The position numbers and the translations under genes were made by a program. Shown here in pieces: positions 34,052 to 47,090 of a DNA stretch of 64,000 nt (positions are counted from its first letter, which is position 1; each line of letters starts with the position of its first letter). This DNA comes from Holothuria scabra (lineage: Eukaryota > Echinodermata > Holothuroidea > Aspidochirotida > Holothuriidae). The notes below the pieces were generated by a model. That model was not told where the DNA came from. It saw only the letters and a list, made by a program, of their open reading frames with translations, and did not search any database. The stretch spans positions 5,084,001-5,148,000 of the forward strand of contig CM074187.1 of the NCBI GenBank assembly GCA_037179385.1, given 5' to 3'.

Positions 34052-37000
34052 CTGTGGAGGCAAGAAAGAAAATGTTAAGCGGAGGTTGTGCATTCTTATT
34101 TTCTCGAACATGAAGATTTCCCCATCGTTTTGCAAGAAGGGAAGATTTACTAAAGTAGAACCCTTCCTTGAACGTTAAGTACTTTCAACTAAGGATTATT
34201 TAAATTTATTTAAATCATCCTAGATGTGCGTAAATCACTGAGTGTCGGTAAACAGGAAAATTTGACGTTTGCATCCATTAGAAGAGGAGGGTGGTATGGC
34301 TTTCTTTTGCGAGTATCAAGTTTGGTGGTTATGAGCAGGGCCGTAGCCAGTGTGCGTCGTTCGAGGAGAGGGGGCACAACGGATCAGTGATCACCGTCCT
34401 GGGGAGGGGTCTAAGGGGGGGGGGTCAGCCTGCTGTGGAGTAAAAAAAACCGTAACGGAGTGAGTGCTGGAGTACAAGAAAATTTTGGGCTGTACAAACT
34501 CTCGAGATGGCCGGAAATGGCACTTTGAAAATCAGAAAATAAAATGGTGCAATTTGTTTGTACATGTAATGACTAAATAAAGAAGTCGCGTTTTGACACT
34601 AGAACTTACAATTGTCAATAAGCTTGAAAAGAAAAACGTCATGGATTTCTTTTGTATATTTTTGTCTTATAGGTAACAAAAGCTATGTCCTTAGTTTTAA
34701 TTCTCTGTATGTCACCATTTGCGTACGTTAGATTTTCAGTTTAGGGAACGACAGAAGATTTTCAGCATGGAAAATTTAATCCTGCCCGAAAGACTACCAA
34801 TACCGAGTCGTCGCCATCTGTTGGCGCGGAGCGTTTGTAAAATCGCGATCTCCAGACAGCCAGAAATCCCATTACCTAAAAATTAGTCACACATTGCATG
34901 AGTCGACCAATCACGTTAGTCAACAATATTCGTTAAAAGTTGACTAATATTTCACTAACGTTTAACCTTGCTGAACTAGTTTCTAACAAATATTAAGCCT
35001 CCTTGACCAAGCTTTGACTGATATTTTTTATTCCATCACTAGTCACAAATTAGTGAAATATGAGTGAATAACGTGGTTAGTCAATTCAGATACCACTTGA
35101 CTAATTTGTGTTTACAGTGATGCTCGTATAGGCAGAACTTAATACGCATTCCTCATTTTGATCAGTGTTTGCAATGAAATGCTTAAACTAACAAAAAAGT
35201 GAAAAATTGCAAAATGATAAAAAAATTTGCCTTATAAAGTAGATAGGGTACCCATATTTGGTGTGAAGAAGGGTGAAAGCCGAAAAATATCAGAAGAAAT
35301 GTGTCATGAAGTAAGCATAACACATCACATAGGTCAATTTAAATTGGAATAAAACCTTACCTTTGTTTATGTAGTGGAAAAGTTCAACCTTTTTGGAAGC
35401 AAGGTGCCCCCCCCCCCTCCGTCCGCCTCAATCCGCTCTGAGTCTCTGGGACGACATGTAGTTTGTAAGGTTGACCTGATGGTTACCATATTTCATCATG
35501 CAAATTATGCCGATAATATTGGCAAATTTCCTTAAAAAGTTTGGCCTGAAATTATATTTGAAATCTGTAGGCAGTGTTGTAATCGAGTCCCTAGATTAGT
35601 GACTCGAGTCACCAGTTTTCAAACTTTTAATTGACTCTAGTCGAGTCATTGACTCGAGTCACTGAACTATTTCAATGGGGAAATTACTCCTGAATTCTAT
35701 CGAGTCGCTATCATTTTGAGAGGAAGTGACTCGAGTCATGCCTTTTTACAACACTGTCTGTAGGTTATACATTGACGAAATTTTATGGCCGAAGCTTTGG
35801 GAAAAACGACTTTATTTGTAGGGGGGATCGAAAAATTGGAGTTTTTATTTCAGATCAATCTGCCCATTTCATATGGGCAAAACCAAGGCTAAATTGGTTG
35901 AGATTTCACAACACTATTTGTCGTAAGGTGTAATTTTAAAACTTTTTACTTTCTTTCCAGAATGTTCTAGGGCTTATATTGAAAGATTTTTATACATTTG
36001 TAATGAAGGAAGATTGGGTATTTTTAAATTTCCATGAAAATTATGGTCTTCTCGTAAGCAAAATCAATAAGATTGTGGAGGGGGAGGGGACAATGAAGTT
36101 TGTAAGGCTTTAATCTTTTATTTTATGGATGAAGGCTCCCCGAAAAAAAATGGCACCATGGAAGTATGCTGACACCACCCTTGGTTCTTATCGTCTGTCA
36201 GATCTCAAACAGCTCTTGCCATGATTGCAGCCATTGCGGTAACAATGTCATTTGTCAAAGGATCAAAATGATTAGGCTATACTGTTTTACGCCAGTGAAC
36301 ACTTTTTAGAAGGGTTCGCTGAAGCTTCGACTAGCTTACCCAACATGGGCATATGTTTCACTAGTTTAGGAACAATGCGGAATTGTTTCAAAGTTCATAG
36401 GCAGAAGTTAAGACTTGCTGTTAATGCTGAAAAATGCTCTGTTTTTTAAAAAATTCAAAACAACAGCGGAATTCGATCTTGCAAAAGTGCATTTACAGTC
36501 GTTTAGACCAGCACCATGAGAAGACTTGAAATATTTCAGACTTACCGGCAACCCAGATCACAATTGAAAACATTGTGATTATCAAGCCTTTGTTTGAGGA
36601 TTATATAGGGAGTGTAAATGATCATACTCTCATTGGGGAGACTAAGTCAAGCAAACTTAGACAAAAGGTTTTGTCTGATGAAATCAGGCGCATATCCAGG
36701 ATTGGGTCATGCATGGGGGGGGGGGGGAGAGGGTGGGTGGTGTCATGGGAGCGGGTTTTGGGGCACGACATGAGGGAAAAGTCTAAGGACAGAGAGAAAA
36801 ACCACTATTTTAGGTGTTTTTTGCATTGCAAGGTTGGGTCATCGGGGAGGGGTTCCCCCCTCTGTGGCTACGTCACTGGATGAAATTCGATTGACAGTGT
36901 TTTCCTGTTTATTTTCAAAATTGGTAAAGGTATACTTAAAATTTGTGAGTGAATATTGCGCCCCTTCTTCTCTGTGCACCTAAATTTACCAGCAATAGCA

Positions 37001-37885
37001 CATTTAAGAAGAGGAACATAAAAACGTCTTTTGGGAAACCGGGATGGGGTTTCTCGAAGTTGCCTCCGACTGAGTGGGCTCGACTGGCTGAAAGTCCAGC
37101 AGTTGGACAGTTGAAAGTTCTGGCTACAATCTTTGTAATCATTAGAGCCTAAACGCTAGTACTTCGTTATAACGGAAAGGGGTGGGGTCTCCGCATGTTT
37201 TTCTATAAGTAGTCCCGCTGAATTTGCATTCTAATATGCAATCATAAGCAAGCGAACGGTTGGTGGGAATAGCATCATATATATTCACAGTTTGGACACA
37301 ATAGTGCTTCCATTCGAGCAAATAAGACAGTCAAGCAAATTATCGTAATTTTGCCCTTTTCGACTGATGGACAACTTGTTCCGAAATTCTAAATTTATGT
37401 AAAATATAACCTTGCCCTCTCCCAGATACTTTGACCACCAACGCCAGGCTGTACGGTTAGTTAGGTTAAATACTTTATTATGCCAAGTTGTGTTCAAGTA
37501 GTTTATGAAGGTATTAAACTAATGTTAACTTAATATTAATCTGTTTAAGAAGTAACCGAAAACATCTTTTTTTCTTATATCTTTCTCAATCTGCTTCTTA
37601 TGTATTGTGAGCCTTAATTCCTTTCGATTTATTGACGCCCTTTCTGCGCACAGCTTTAGTAATTTCAAACAAAAACTCTGGAATGTGCCCAACTAGAAAA
37701 GCTTTTAGCATTTATTTATATGCACGTCAATTATTTATCTGTAATTCTTTTTTATATAAAACAGGTGCATGTATTGCAATTGAAATAAAAGAAACTAAAC
37801 GAAACTGACCTTGCAGGGGAGACTTTAAACTGATCGAAGACCTCGACTTAGAAGAGGCTTGAAGATAAGAGATTTTGTCCGTCAT
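33435..37885 (-). CDS. Uncharacterised helical protein, two coding exons
   Basis: Minus-strand exons 37810-37885 (from ATG) and 33435-34051 join in phase 1 (CAAG|GTCAGT and GCCTCCACAG|CTTC) to give 693 nt, 230 residues and a TAA stop. I do not recognise the family. Seen: a Ser/Lys-rich N terminus (about residues 1-28), then a predominantly helical body with heptad-like leucines (KYIDLVKQLHRHYHHQLDAA, KYFIRALRLLSPE), an acidic patch ETSDPDDDIAF near the middle, and a Leu-rich C-terminal helix (ILSLIPKLVELANRLDF). No signal peptide, membrane segment or Cys/His cluster. The start exon is preceded by a strong acceptor (T-run then TTCTACAG at 37889), so an upstream exon exists, either noncoding or coding. 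AATAAA (minus) lies about 35 nt past the stop. The long open exon, matching phases and good splice sites argue for a real gene. Confidence 0.7.
35572..35756. mobile_element. 185-bp hAT MITE with TSD TCTGTAGG
   Basis: Starts CAGTGTTGTAATCGAGTC and ends TTTTTACAACACTG, flanked by the exact octamer TCTGTAGG at 35564-35571 and 35757-35764. The interior is dominated by GTGACTCGAGTCA-type palindromes (near 35600, 35655 and 35727). It lies in the intron of the uncharacterised gene. Confidence 0.92.
36685..36878. mobile_element. hAT-like MITE, family F, copy 2, TSD GATGAAAT
   Basis: Starts CAGGCGCATATCCAGGA and ends GTGGCTACGTCACTG, flanked by exact GATGAAAT at 36677-36684 and 36879-36886. The interior (GTTTTTTGCATTGCAAGGTT, a G run) is the reverse complement of 21349-21538. 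Intronic. Confidence 0.9.
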
Positions 37886-37888
37886 ACT
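37810..37888 (-). other. First recognised exon of the uncharacterised gene
   Basis: 79 nt from the acceptor at 37889 to the donor GTCAGT at 37804-37809. ATG at 37885 is three nt in, with A at -3. Encodes MTDKISYLQASSKSRSSISL and a few further residues. Confidence 0.65.
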
Positions 37889-38388
37889 CTGTAGAATAAA
37901 CAAAAAAAAAAAAAAAAAAAAACAAGAAGAGGAGTGTACACCTTGGTATTGAGATGCAAGCAGGTCACCTACTCTGTTGTGTCAACACGCTTCTAGGAAA
38001 CCAAATCCCCCAAAATTTTATTTGAGGACTGAAACCTATCACATGCGTGTAATTATTACCATAAGAAAGAGCACGACAACAATAAGCAATTTAAAGGCAG
38101 CCATTTGTCACCATCATATTTATTTAAAAAGACAGATAACTGTTCACAAATTTCTTCTTATTTCTCTAACAAGTATCTTCTATGGTTTATTAGGGGCATA
38201 AAGGTCCGCTATGTTGCCGCCATATTAAGGTTGAAGAAAGAATTTGCCAAATATAGGAAAAAGAGGTTGGAACTTGGCGACGTTGCATTTTTTGTTTCTA
38301 TACAGAATTTAAAACTATTTGTCAAACCTTAGCCTAACGTTGAATAAACAATATGTTTGAAATGACGGGTGTCCCAACTTGATGTAAC

Positions 38389-38958
38389 TTAAAGATAGTG
38401 TGACATGAAAATGACAAAATTGGGTATTGGATGTAAAAAGCATTAAAAACCATGAAAGTAGCCACAATTTCCATCAAAATCCATCAAAAATTGACCATTT
38501 TACACGACAATTCCTGATTTTCACTTAATCATTAATAATTATGAGTTCAATATGCAAATCTTGTGATGTCATGGGAGGGACATACCATATATGGCTAATG
38601 TTATCCTTTGTTTTTACAATCTTCATTTCAAGGACAGTTGTAACATTTGTTTCCCCTGAGGATCCTATTTTGGAAGTTTAATTTGTGTCCCTGAAAATCA
38701 TCAGTATAAATTATCAAACCACAAACTATCTGATAGTTAAAATAAAGAGATAATTTATATAGGGCTAACAAAAGAAATATCAACAATATGCAACACTCCA
38801 CATCATTCTTTTTGCATAAGCAACAACTTTGAAGAGGTATATCTAGAGGACCGTTAAAGATATTGAAATAATTCCAACGGAATTTTCCTTAGAACAATTC
38901 ACTCCATAACTGCTACGTAAAGTCAGGTCAATTTGCTTACGTGTCACACTACCTTTAA
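38389..38958. mobile_element. TTAA-bounded element, family D (570 bp)
   Basis: Starts TTAAAGATAGTGTGACATG and ends CGTGTCACACTACCTTTAA: 19-bp inverted ends with two mismatches, including TTAA. Non-coding. Confidence 0.8.
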
Positions 38959-41900
38959 GATGAAGTCGCTATAGAAATAATTGGTTTTACTTGATGCCGC
39001 AGAACTAATAAAGTGCCATGCGAAATATTTCCTGTGTATACCAATATCTTCATGTAGTTTTTTTTTTTCATGTACTTTTTGGTTACTTCACTTTTAAAGA
39101 TTCAAGTCTTAACACTTGGGGTCAAATGTGTCAGCATTCCTCCTCTCAAAAAGTGGAGAGGACATGTTACCCCGTCCACGTCAAATCGACGCCCATGGGA
39201 ACAGTAGAAAGTCTCAATGTTCCTTTTAACGCAGTCTTTACGCTTAACGTTTTGAAGTTAAAATGGACATAAAATACATAATTTTGTTAAAAAGAACCAG
39301 TGTCAAAGATGTTGTTACATTGACAAATAAAAAAAAGTACATCCACTAAAATGTTAATGTAAACGTTCCCGCAGATGATTACGCCGAAGGGAGTGGCTGG
39401 AAGTACTCGAACTTGGTAGTCACTTGGCGCATTACAGTAAAATATATTCACATTCTCCAAGTCAAATTAAAGTCAGAACAAATCGTACAGTCGTATTTGA
39501 CAATGAAAACGGTACACTGTAAAACACTACGGTAAATTTACAGAACAGCAAAATAAAGAAATGAATAAGGTTTGCAGAAATATTCAAGTGGAAACTTATT
39601 ACCACAATTTTTCTGAAATCTTTGTTTCCCTTTTTTTTTGTTCTATAAATTTACAAAGATTTTCATCAATCTTTAACAGCGTACAACTTGGTTTTCAATT
39701 AGACAATACCGTTGCGGCTCCCTGCACAATACAACCACGTTTTTTTTTTAAAAATCTTTGATCAACTTTTCTACTTTTGTTGCTCTTTATTAATTGTCCG
39801 TTTAAAGCTAAGGCGAAGAAATTCAAATTTAAAATCACATAGTCTATGACATTTACAAATGTATCTGGAGACGACGGACAATTTGAACAATGAAGAGACC
39901 AAAGTTTTATTGTTTTTGTACCTTCACCTAAAGTTGTCTTGACATTGTTATATAATAAACTCTCTGATGTTCATCAGGTAGTGATCTGTTGCAACACTGT
40001 GTATACTAACCTCACTTTACCGGTGACTTTTGGTGATTAATCGGTGTAGTCGTCAACTTGTCTAACGCTGAATTAGTATATCCATCAAGTTCAAACACTC
40101 ATTTTAGGAACACTGTTCGGTCAGCTGAAAATAACTGAAATTACTAAATCACACAAGTTTGCTAACCAAATTTCTTTCGCGTCGTTGTTGTAACGTATGT
40201 AAACTTCATGTTAATTCTCATCGTCCCATTTCCAGGAATTTAATTTTAGGTACAAAACTGTGTCAAATTAAATGGAATTATATTTGACAAGTATCCGAGA
40301 AAGGAATATTATGCACTTCGTTTGAAACTTTCAAAGCAATTTTCGGCACCTTTCCGTGTTTCTGAATAAGACAATTAAAGATGAATGTCCCCAATCACTG
40401 GAAAATGAAGTTGGTTGATCTTCACAGACCTCTATATCATCTTTCACAACCCTCTACCGATGGGAACTGCTCTCGTCGTGGTGTCCGTATATCTTGTAGC
40501 TGTAGCATTCAACGAAAACCTGATTCACTTGTTTGGTTGACAAGAATTGGGAACGGTGAAATCCTGGTAACCAGGCAACATCAGGTCTGTAAGCCACATT
40601 TTATCGCCAAGGGTATTAAGAAGCACCGAAGTTCATGATGATGGATCAAAGGTCACATAATTCAAGCTAGGAAGTATACCATCTCAGATTACAAGATGCT
40701 CAAAAGAGATTCAGTGATCAGATATCCAAGTTATGCTATGCATGGACCCGTATTTTACGTTTCAGTGAAATAAATATGCGGTAATGGGGCTGTCTATGAC
40801 ACGACCGGAATACATGCATTGCAGCATGTAATTCCAACCATAGGCCCAGGTCTACACTATTTTGCCCTCGTGGGAAGCAGTTTTCACTTTATTTTGTTTT
40901 TTTTTTTTCACATTTTTTGTTTTTGAAAGTTCAAGCCCAATGGTGAAAACATAATAAAAAGCCCAGACTTCCGCAACGAGAAAATCGTTTAGTTATTCTT
41001 TCGCTTTTGGAAATCCGACGGCTTTAACGCCTTTGATGTCTGGGATTCCCCTCTTCTCTATCACGGCGTCGTACCTATGGAAGACTTTTATTTACGGTAA
41101 AATTATCCTGAGGATCGAGTGAAAACATTTTGTTCCAAAGTTTTTCTTGCATTCTTTATTTGGACTTGAAATATAATTTCATGAAAACTGGCAGATAATC
41201 AGGTCTAATCCTGATCAAAAGTTGACGGAGGCGCACCGGGCCCTGATGTCCTCTCAGGTCTGATGCAGCCAAAGCGAATCGACGGCCCCAGCAAGACACG
41301 ATAAGCAGGGACGCAAAAGGAAGCCCTGGTGGAAGGCCCATACACACAGAATTTGCATCCGGGCGGTAGCTATATTTACAATTTGACGATGACGCTCCCA
41401 GTGTAAATGTCCCCATCAGAAAATGTAGAAACACACACACACACATACACAAATCGGAAGGTCCAAACATGGTGAATTGACAGATGCCAAAGACTTATGT
41501 GTTGGGGTTGCCAATGCCAAATAGCACCAACCAAGGAAAAGATGTGAAATACCTTTTCTAGCAAGGACGGATCCAGTTTCTAATAGCTGGGGCATGAGTT
41601 GACAGTTTATAAAAGGGCAAAAAGCAAGTCTGAATACACAGCCAATTTTGGCGAGGAGCAAAAATGTTATGCTGTCCCAAAGATATAAGTGGGGTGTACT
41701 GCCATCAGTTGGCTCGGAGCGTACAGAAAAGGCTGCGTGTTGAAAACATCGCAAATTTTGGGGGGACTTTCGTCATAGTTTTTACCATGGTTTTTATTTT
41801 TTTGCCATTTCGGGTAAAGTATACAGCAAAACCACGACTGTTGCAGTGAAACTGTAAATAATTTTTTTATTAGCTGCTTCGAATATTTCGCCGACATTGG

Positions 41901-42179
41901 TATTTTTTCCTTTTGTTGAAGGTTTAGTTTGTTCCTTTTTACAGTTTAACTTTTCATACGCTTCAAGAAGAACAGATCTGGTGTGCTTGATGTAGAATAT
42001 TTGATCATGTTTTCTTAACACAGACAATTTCTTACTACTTCTACGGTGTTTCTCTGTATCCTTTCGACAGTTCGTTGTTGGAAAAAGGACACTGAAAATT
42101 TCAAAGGGTAATGCCTCGGCTTGGACTTCAGCGTGTGCCAAAAATACAATCAAGTTTTACTTTTCTAAGGACGCAAGAG
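38959..42179. other. Unassigned
   Basis: No recognised gene. A short segment at about 40994-41077 is open on both strands (minus: IEKRGIPDIKGVKAVGFPKA) but could not be linked to other exons. The GC-richer stretch 41220-41345 has a minus frame without domain pattern. Part of 41650-41800 resembles degenerate MITE sequence also seen at 34800 and 49580 (the GGCGCGGAGCGT-type stretch). Confidence 0.3.
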
Positions 42180-42371
42180 CAAAGGCCACGGAGCCAATTT
42201 TGAAGTGCGGGGGCTAATCATCGAAACGGCCCAATATGTCCAATAAAGTAAATGCAGTTTAAGGCGGCCCAAAATGCAGTTTCAGGCGGCCCAACATGTC
42301 CACAGCAAAAAAAAAAAAAAAAAAAAGTGCGGGGGCTAAATCCCCCCTTGCCCCCGTCTCCGCGGTCCCTG
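42180..42371. mobile_element. MITE with CAAAGGCCACGGAG-type ends
   Basis: The left end CAAAGGCCACGGAG and the right end CTCCGCGGTCCCTG are imperfect inverted repeats. The interior holds two diverged copies of GCAGTTTAAGGCGGCCCAA or its variant, an A run, and opposed GTGCGGGGGCTAA/CCCCCTTGCCCCC tracts. No target duplication resolved. Confidence 0.5.
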
Positions 42372-43829
42372 ATTAAAGGAGTACATCTTTTAAGGACATG
42401 GTGCCCTGGATTGTCGCCAGTTGCTCCCTGTGTTAAATCCGCCCTTGTCAGCTTGTTCTGGTTAACTGAAGACCTGATCCAGCGGCTTTCCAAGGAGGCA
42501 CTCCTTTGAACTCTCACACCACTGACAACGATGTTCATGCCCTCGACCTCCTGGTGCTTACTTTGGATTTGCGGATCTTGGGACTTACGAAATTTGATGT
42601 TTCTTTGTTTCATTAATATTAACAACCTTTTAACCAATGTCGATATTTATGATTGAAATGTCTGAGAAGCATTCTTGATAAATTTAGTATAAAATCATCT
42701 CATTAAACTGATGTAAGACCAAGACTCATTTTTATTCAGACTGTCAGAGGAGTAAACATATTGAAATGTACAAGTTATTTCTATTCAACTAACATTTTTC
42801 AGGCGGATGATATCACATATATCCATTTCTCTTTGGCCAATGGAGGCGGGCGGGTGTGGCCCTTTAAAATATTTACGTGAAAAAAGTTGGGCAATAGATA
42901 TGAAGATAATCTTTTGGGGCGTTGGAATAAAAGAAATGCGTGATGGAGCTTCGTTAAATAATTAATTTTCACTTAAACGTTTCAAGCTACCTTTTCGTAT
43001 TCCTCTTTTTTTTAAAAGAAATGTTTAAAGAAAACTGAAAAATTTATCATAGGCCGTCCCATGGGGGGGGGGGCAAACTCACTTTGTAAATAGCGAACAC
43101 AAAGAAGTAGCCTCGTAGGCCTATGATGTCCAGCCCCAATAAGAATTTTGTTTCATCTTTTTAGGATTTAATCTACAGGTGTTTGTTGGAACCGTGACAA
43201 TTCCATTACTTCACCAGAATGTTGGGTGCACAAAATAATTTCATGAATTGCACATTATCTTTTCAAGCTGTCCACTTGCCGCATCAAATCAGCTTTTGTG
43301 TTACTCTAATTGTGACGAATGGTGAGATGGCACAGAGCGGATGACATTTAGGTAAGAAGAGAGCTGCAACAAGCTAGAGGCAACAAGTATTGAAGACAGT
43401 GAAAGCAAATGTAGTGGCCTATAGCCTTCGAGGAACGTATTGCTAAAAATAGTCTAAGTAAAACTTGGCAACATAAATAAACTGATACAACTGATGTTTA
43501 TCATTTTCTTTTCGCAGTATATGTTATTTTTAAAACGAGAACCTATTTGTGAACAAAGTAAATATTTGGCAGGATGCGATTCCGGTTCCTTGATATCAAC
43601 GGAATGTTTCAACAAAAACCACAGCTTTTTGCAACCTGTTTACCTGTTAAATTGATCAATGATTAGGTTTCAGTTCTAATTATAGCTAGCATACAACCCA
43701 GTACTTTTAATAAATATTTGATCTTTTGAAGTTAATAAAGTTTCTAAATAAGAATATTTGGGTCTATAAGTTCAGAATGATACCAAGATATCAATGCTCA
43801 ATAACTTATTAATTATAGGCCTAATTATG
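42372..43829. other. No gene seen
   Basis: A minus frame at 42375-42637 is open but lacks domain pattern and splice support. The rest is AT-rich with a G run at 43063-43072. Confidence 0.3.
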
Positions 43830-44140
43830 TTAAAGGCCCAGTTCTCTTTCCCCCAAACAGTACCAATTCTTCTAACCTTCTTACTTACGCCCTCCCACAA
43901 TTGTCTGAAATTCATGCCCGTCCAGATAGGCCTACAATCTCAGTTTATTGCTTCAAAGTGAGTAAAGAAAAACTCAATTTATATAATCAAAACACTCTCA
44001 GTACCGTTCATGCTACACGTGATGTAAGCTTTGGTACTCTGCATTGTTTGAGTTAGCTGTCAATCAATGAGCTGAGCCAATTGAGAACTTCGGTACCCGT
44101 GCCAAAATTGTAGTTTGGGGTGAGAGGTTTGGCCCTTTAA
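43830..44140. mobile_element. TTAA-type MITE, family B, copy 3
   Basis: Starts TTAAAGGCCCAGTTCTCTTT and ends GAGAGGTTTGGCCCTTTAA. It is the intact reverse-oriented counterpart of 8379-8684. Confidence 0.85.
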
Positions 44141-47090
44141 GGTTTTTAATGACGATAAATGTCATCACACACAGCTTTCTATAAAAATTCCAATGACAAC
44201 AGATTATCCGGTAACACTGAATTTAGCCCGTGATTTATGACTTACGGTACATATCACCTGCTTTACAAGACCTTTCAACTCTTTGTAATCTTGTAAGTAG
44301 GCCTATTATCAGACCGTTCACTTTGACGTCATTGATTGAAGGTAAAGAACATGTTAATAGTGGCGCGATTGAACGCAGAATACACCCCCTCGTGTCACCT
44401 CACCTCTGATGCCAATAAGTCGCAACCATGATCATATGGGACCCTCCAATTAGCCCAACTCTTGCTGAATCGGGCAGGCATTACTAAGCCCTAGCTGGGT
44501 AGGATTTGGACTCGGGCAAGAAGTTAAAACCCCCTGAGAGAAAGGGTCCCGTACGGCCATGGTCGCAAGTTGGTTTGTTTGCAACTTATTGGAGGGAGAA
44601 TCTAAGGGTTTTGGGGGCTTTCTTCGTTACACATTCCGGTAGTGCTCACACTGAGGATGTGTACTGTGCTCACATCAAGTGTTCTTTGTGATGGCGCAAC
44701 ATCATTTTGGATAGTTTTACGATTCTGCTGTTAAAAGAACTTTTGGGGGGTCCAGATCTACAGATTCAGCAATTTTTATCCTTCTTCTATTCAACAAACT
44801 TTTACAGACGGATTAAATATTGGTGAATAAGATCTCATCTCACAAACAGCTGACAGTCTGGTGATGAATAAATTAGCTTTTTTGTTGGATAAGTGATGTA
44901 AATTGCCGTGGAAACCATCCTTTTGATATAATGAAAAATTGCAACAAGCCAGGAACGTCAAGAAAGCATTGATCAATCAAACGGGAGGGTGCTACTAACA
45001 CCTCTCCGAATCAAAAATAGCAAGTCCTTTGTTTCCCTAACCGTAATTCCAGTGGCGGAGCTAGAAATGTTAGGCAGAGGGGGGAGAATGTCCTGCAGGG
45101 GTGAGTTTAGGATGTTAGAAACCGTCGGGCGGTTGCTCCCTGACCATATGGTTTATTTTGGCAATGGGTCGTATTGAAGATGTTTGTAGCATTGGTTATT
45201 GCTACATGGTTTATTAAGGAAAGGTAAACTTGCTTCATCTATATCGTCTCCTGTTTACCCAAACTGTAAGCTATCTCAGAAAGAGTTACTGTCAAAGATA
45301 AAGATTTTTGTTTGGAGTGACCAACTGCAGGGCCGGATCGCATGCCTTGGAGGGGGGCCCTAAGGGGTGATATATTGTGCTTGCCTTTGAGATTTTTTGA
45401 AAACTGAAGTACCCTCAGACGCAATGTGGTGCAATATCTTGCATCAAGTTGAACAGTGGCAGCCCCAAAGGGGGGGCTGGGGGAAGGGGGGCTTTACCCC
45501 CACCGAAAACAGTAAATTGAAAATGAAAACAATTTTATTAACTGGAATTTTTAATGGTACGAAAATTTGTCATCCATTAGTGCTAGTCATTAACCCCCTC
45601 TCCACGTCTGAAAAAAGGAAAACATGTATTTTTAGTGTGTTATGCAACTTCAACTGTTTAATTTTCTATGCCCCTACTTGCAATCATGCTCCAACTGTAA
45701 AAAGATGCATTTACATATTTTTATAAACTAGTGTTTCTCTTCACTTAGCATCATGTGAAAGCTTTTTCATTTATTTTTTTTTTTACCTAAAGCAACTGAA
45801 GACCTCCTTGCAAAACAAGGTGGTAACAAAAAGTGCTCTCATAGGTACATGTGCATAACCAACAGAGGCTCTCCATGCATACTGGAAACACTTGTTTTCA
45901 CAGAAGAGGAAAGAAGTAGATACCTCTGAAATCTAAGTTGCAGACTGCAGTTTAAATAAAGTGTCACTTCAATTACTAAAGCAACATCTTTGAGGTTCCA
46001 TGCTAGCTCCATTGGTCATCTAAGCATAGCTCTGAAAAGATTGGAAACAACATTTTGAAGTAATATCCTCTTTTATTTACAATTATTTCTTGCAACTCCA
46101 TAAACGCATGACTTTTACACACACTTCTAAGAAGAAAACAGAGAATGCACTGGTTTTTCTAAGCAACAGCAGTGCACCACAGTTGGACCTAAACTAAAAA
46201 CAGAGAAAGAGAGAAAAAAACTTCAACACTAACAACCACTGATGTGCCTAGAGAATTTGGTTTCCCAGTGCTATCTTTAGACTAGATGTACTGTTTTTTT
46301 TTTTTTTTAATGATGCATGTCTGGCATTGTTTTCACTGCTCATAAGCTACAGAGTGACTTTGGTCACAATGTGGTGCTACTTCCTGGAAGAACATGTAAG
46401 CAATATGGCCAAACTTGCTGATTTCAGAGAGAAATGTCATCTATGGCTTTAAACTGAAACAGCAGCAAGATTACAGTATATCGGCAGGGCATGGTAGACA
46501 TTAAAACTTAAAAATGCTGTATTTGCCCATTTAAAATAACATTTCCCAATGAAAACCATCAATAACAAAGCATAGAACCTTACAGATCGTCAATGTGACA
46601 TAGCATAGGCTTACAGGAAACACTACAAATGTTATAGGAGTTTTGGTATGTACATACACATCCAGGGTTCCTGCACACTCTGGGTTATCAATTTTCGTGA
46701 GTTCCATAACTTTCCCCAAGATCAATTTCCATGACCTTCCTCTTAATGTTTACATAACATTTTAAAAAATGTTAATTTTATTTCAAGAGAATTATAAGTT
46801 TTAATACAGCAAATGAGAATAAATTTGATATTATATAGGTTGCTAGCTATGATAAACATATTAATGTTTTTCTAGCCCCCTGTTTATAACTCTTCATTTT
46901 ATTACTGCTTCTTGTTTTTTGCATTCATCTATGTAAATGCGTTTACAAACGAAATACACTGAACTGAACATATACGTGGAGAAAACAAGGAAAAATGGTG
47001 ATTTAATGCATCTGTGTAAAAATTCACAAGGGCCCTTCTGTTGTATGGCAAAAACTATAAAAAATATTCACCCCTGTCAAAACCACATGC
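44141..47090. other. Unassigned, with MITE fragments
   Basis: CAGTGGCGGAGCTAGAAATG at 45051 and the G-rich stretches at 45347-45500 look like hAT-type MITE pieces. The stretch at 46664-46740 (CAGGGTTCCTGCACACTCTG, then AATTTCCATGACC) looks like a transposon end. No exon recognised. Confidence 0.3.

Noticed and set aside
40500..40570. Minus-strand segment reading ECYSYKIYGHHDESSSHR, vaguely like a dehydrogenase E1 motif
   Set aside because: Only about 20 residues, two frames open, and no neighbouring exon; resemblance too weak.
40994..41077. Minus-strand open stretch ending GVKAVGFPKAKE and stop, with a possible acceptor upstream
   Set aside because: Also fully open on the plus strand in the same register. 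No upstream exon with a matching phase was found, and no family was recognised. Worth a transcript check but not callable.
41794..42637. Two minus-strand frames (41794-42153 and 42218-42637) on either side of a MITE, possibly one split gene
   Set aside because: No domain pattern, composition not convincingly coding, and the second frame reads into the MITE poly(A) and G tracts.
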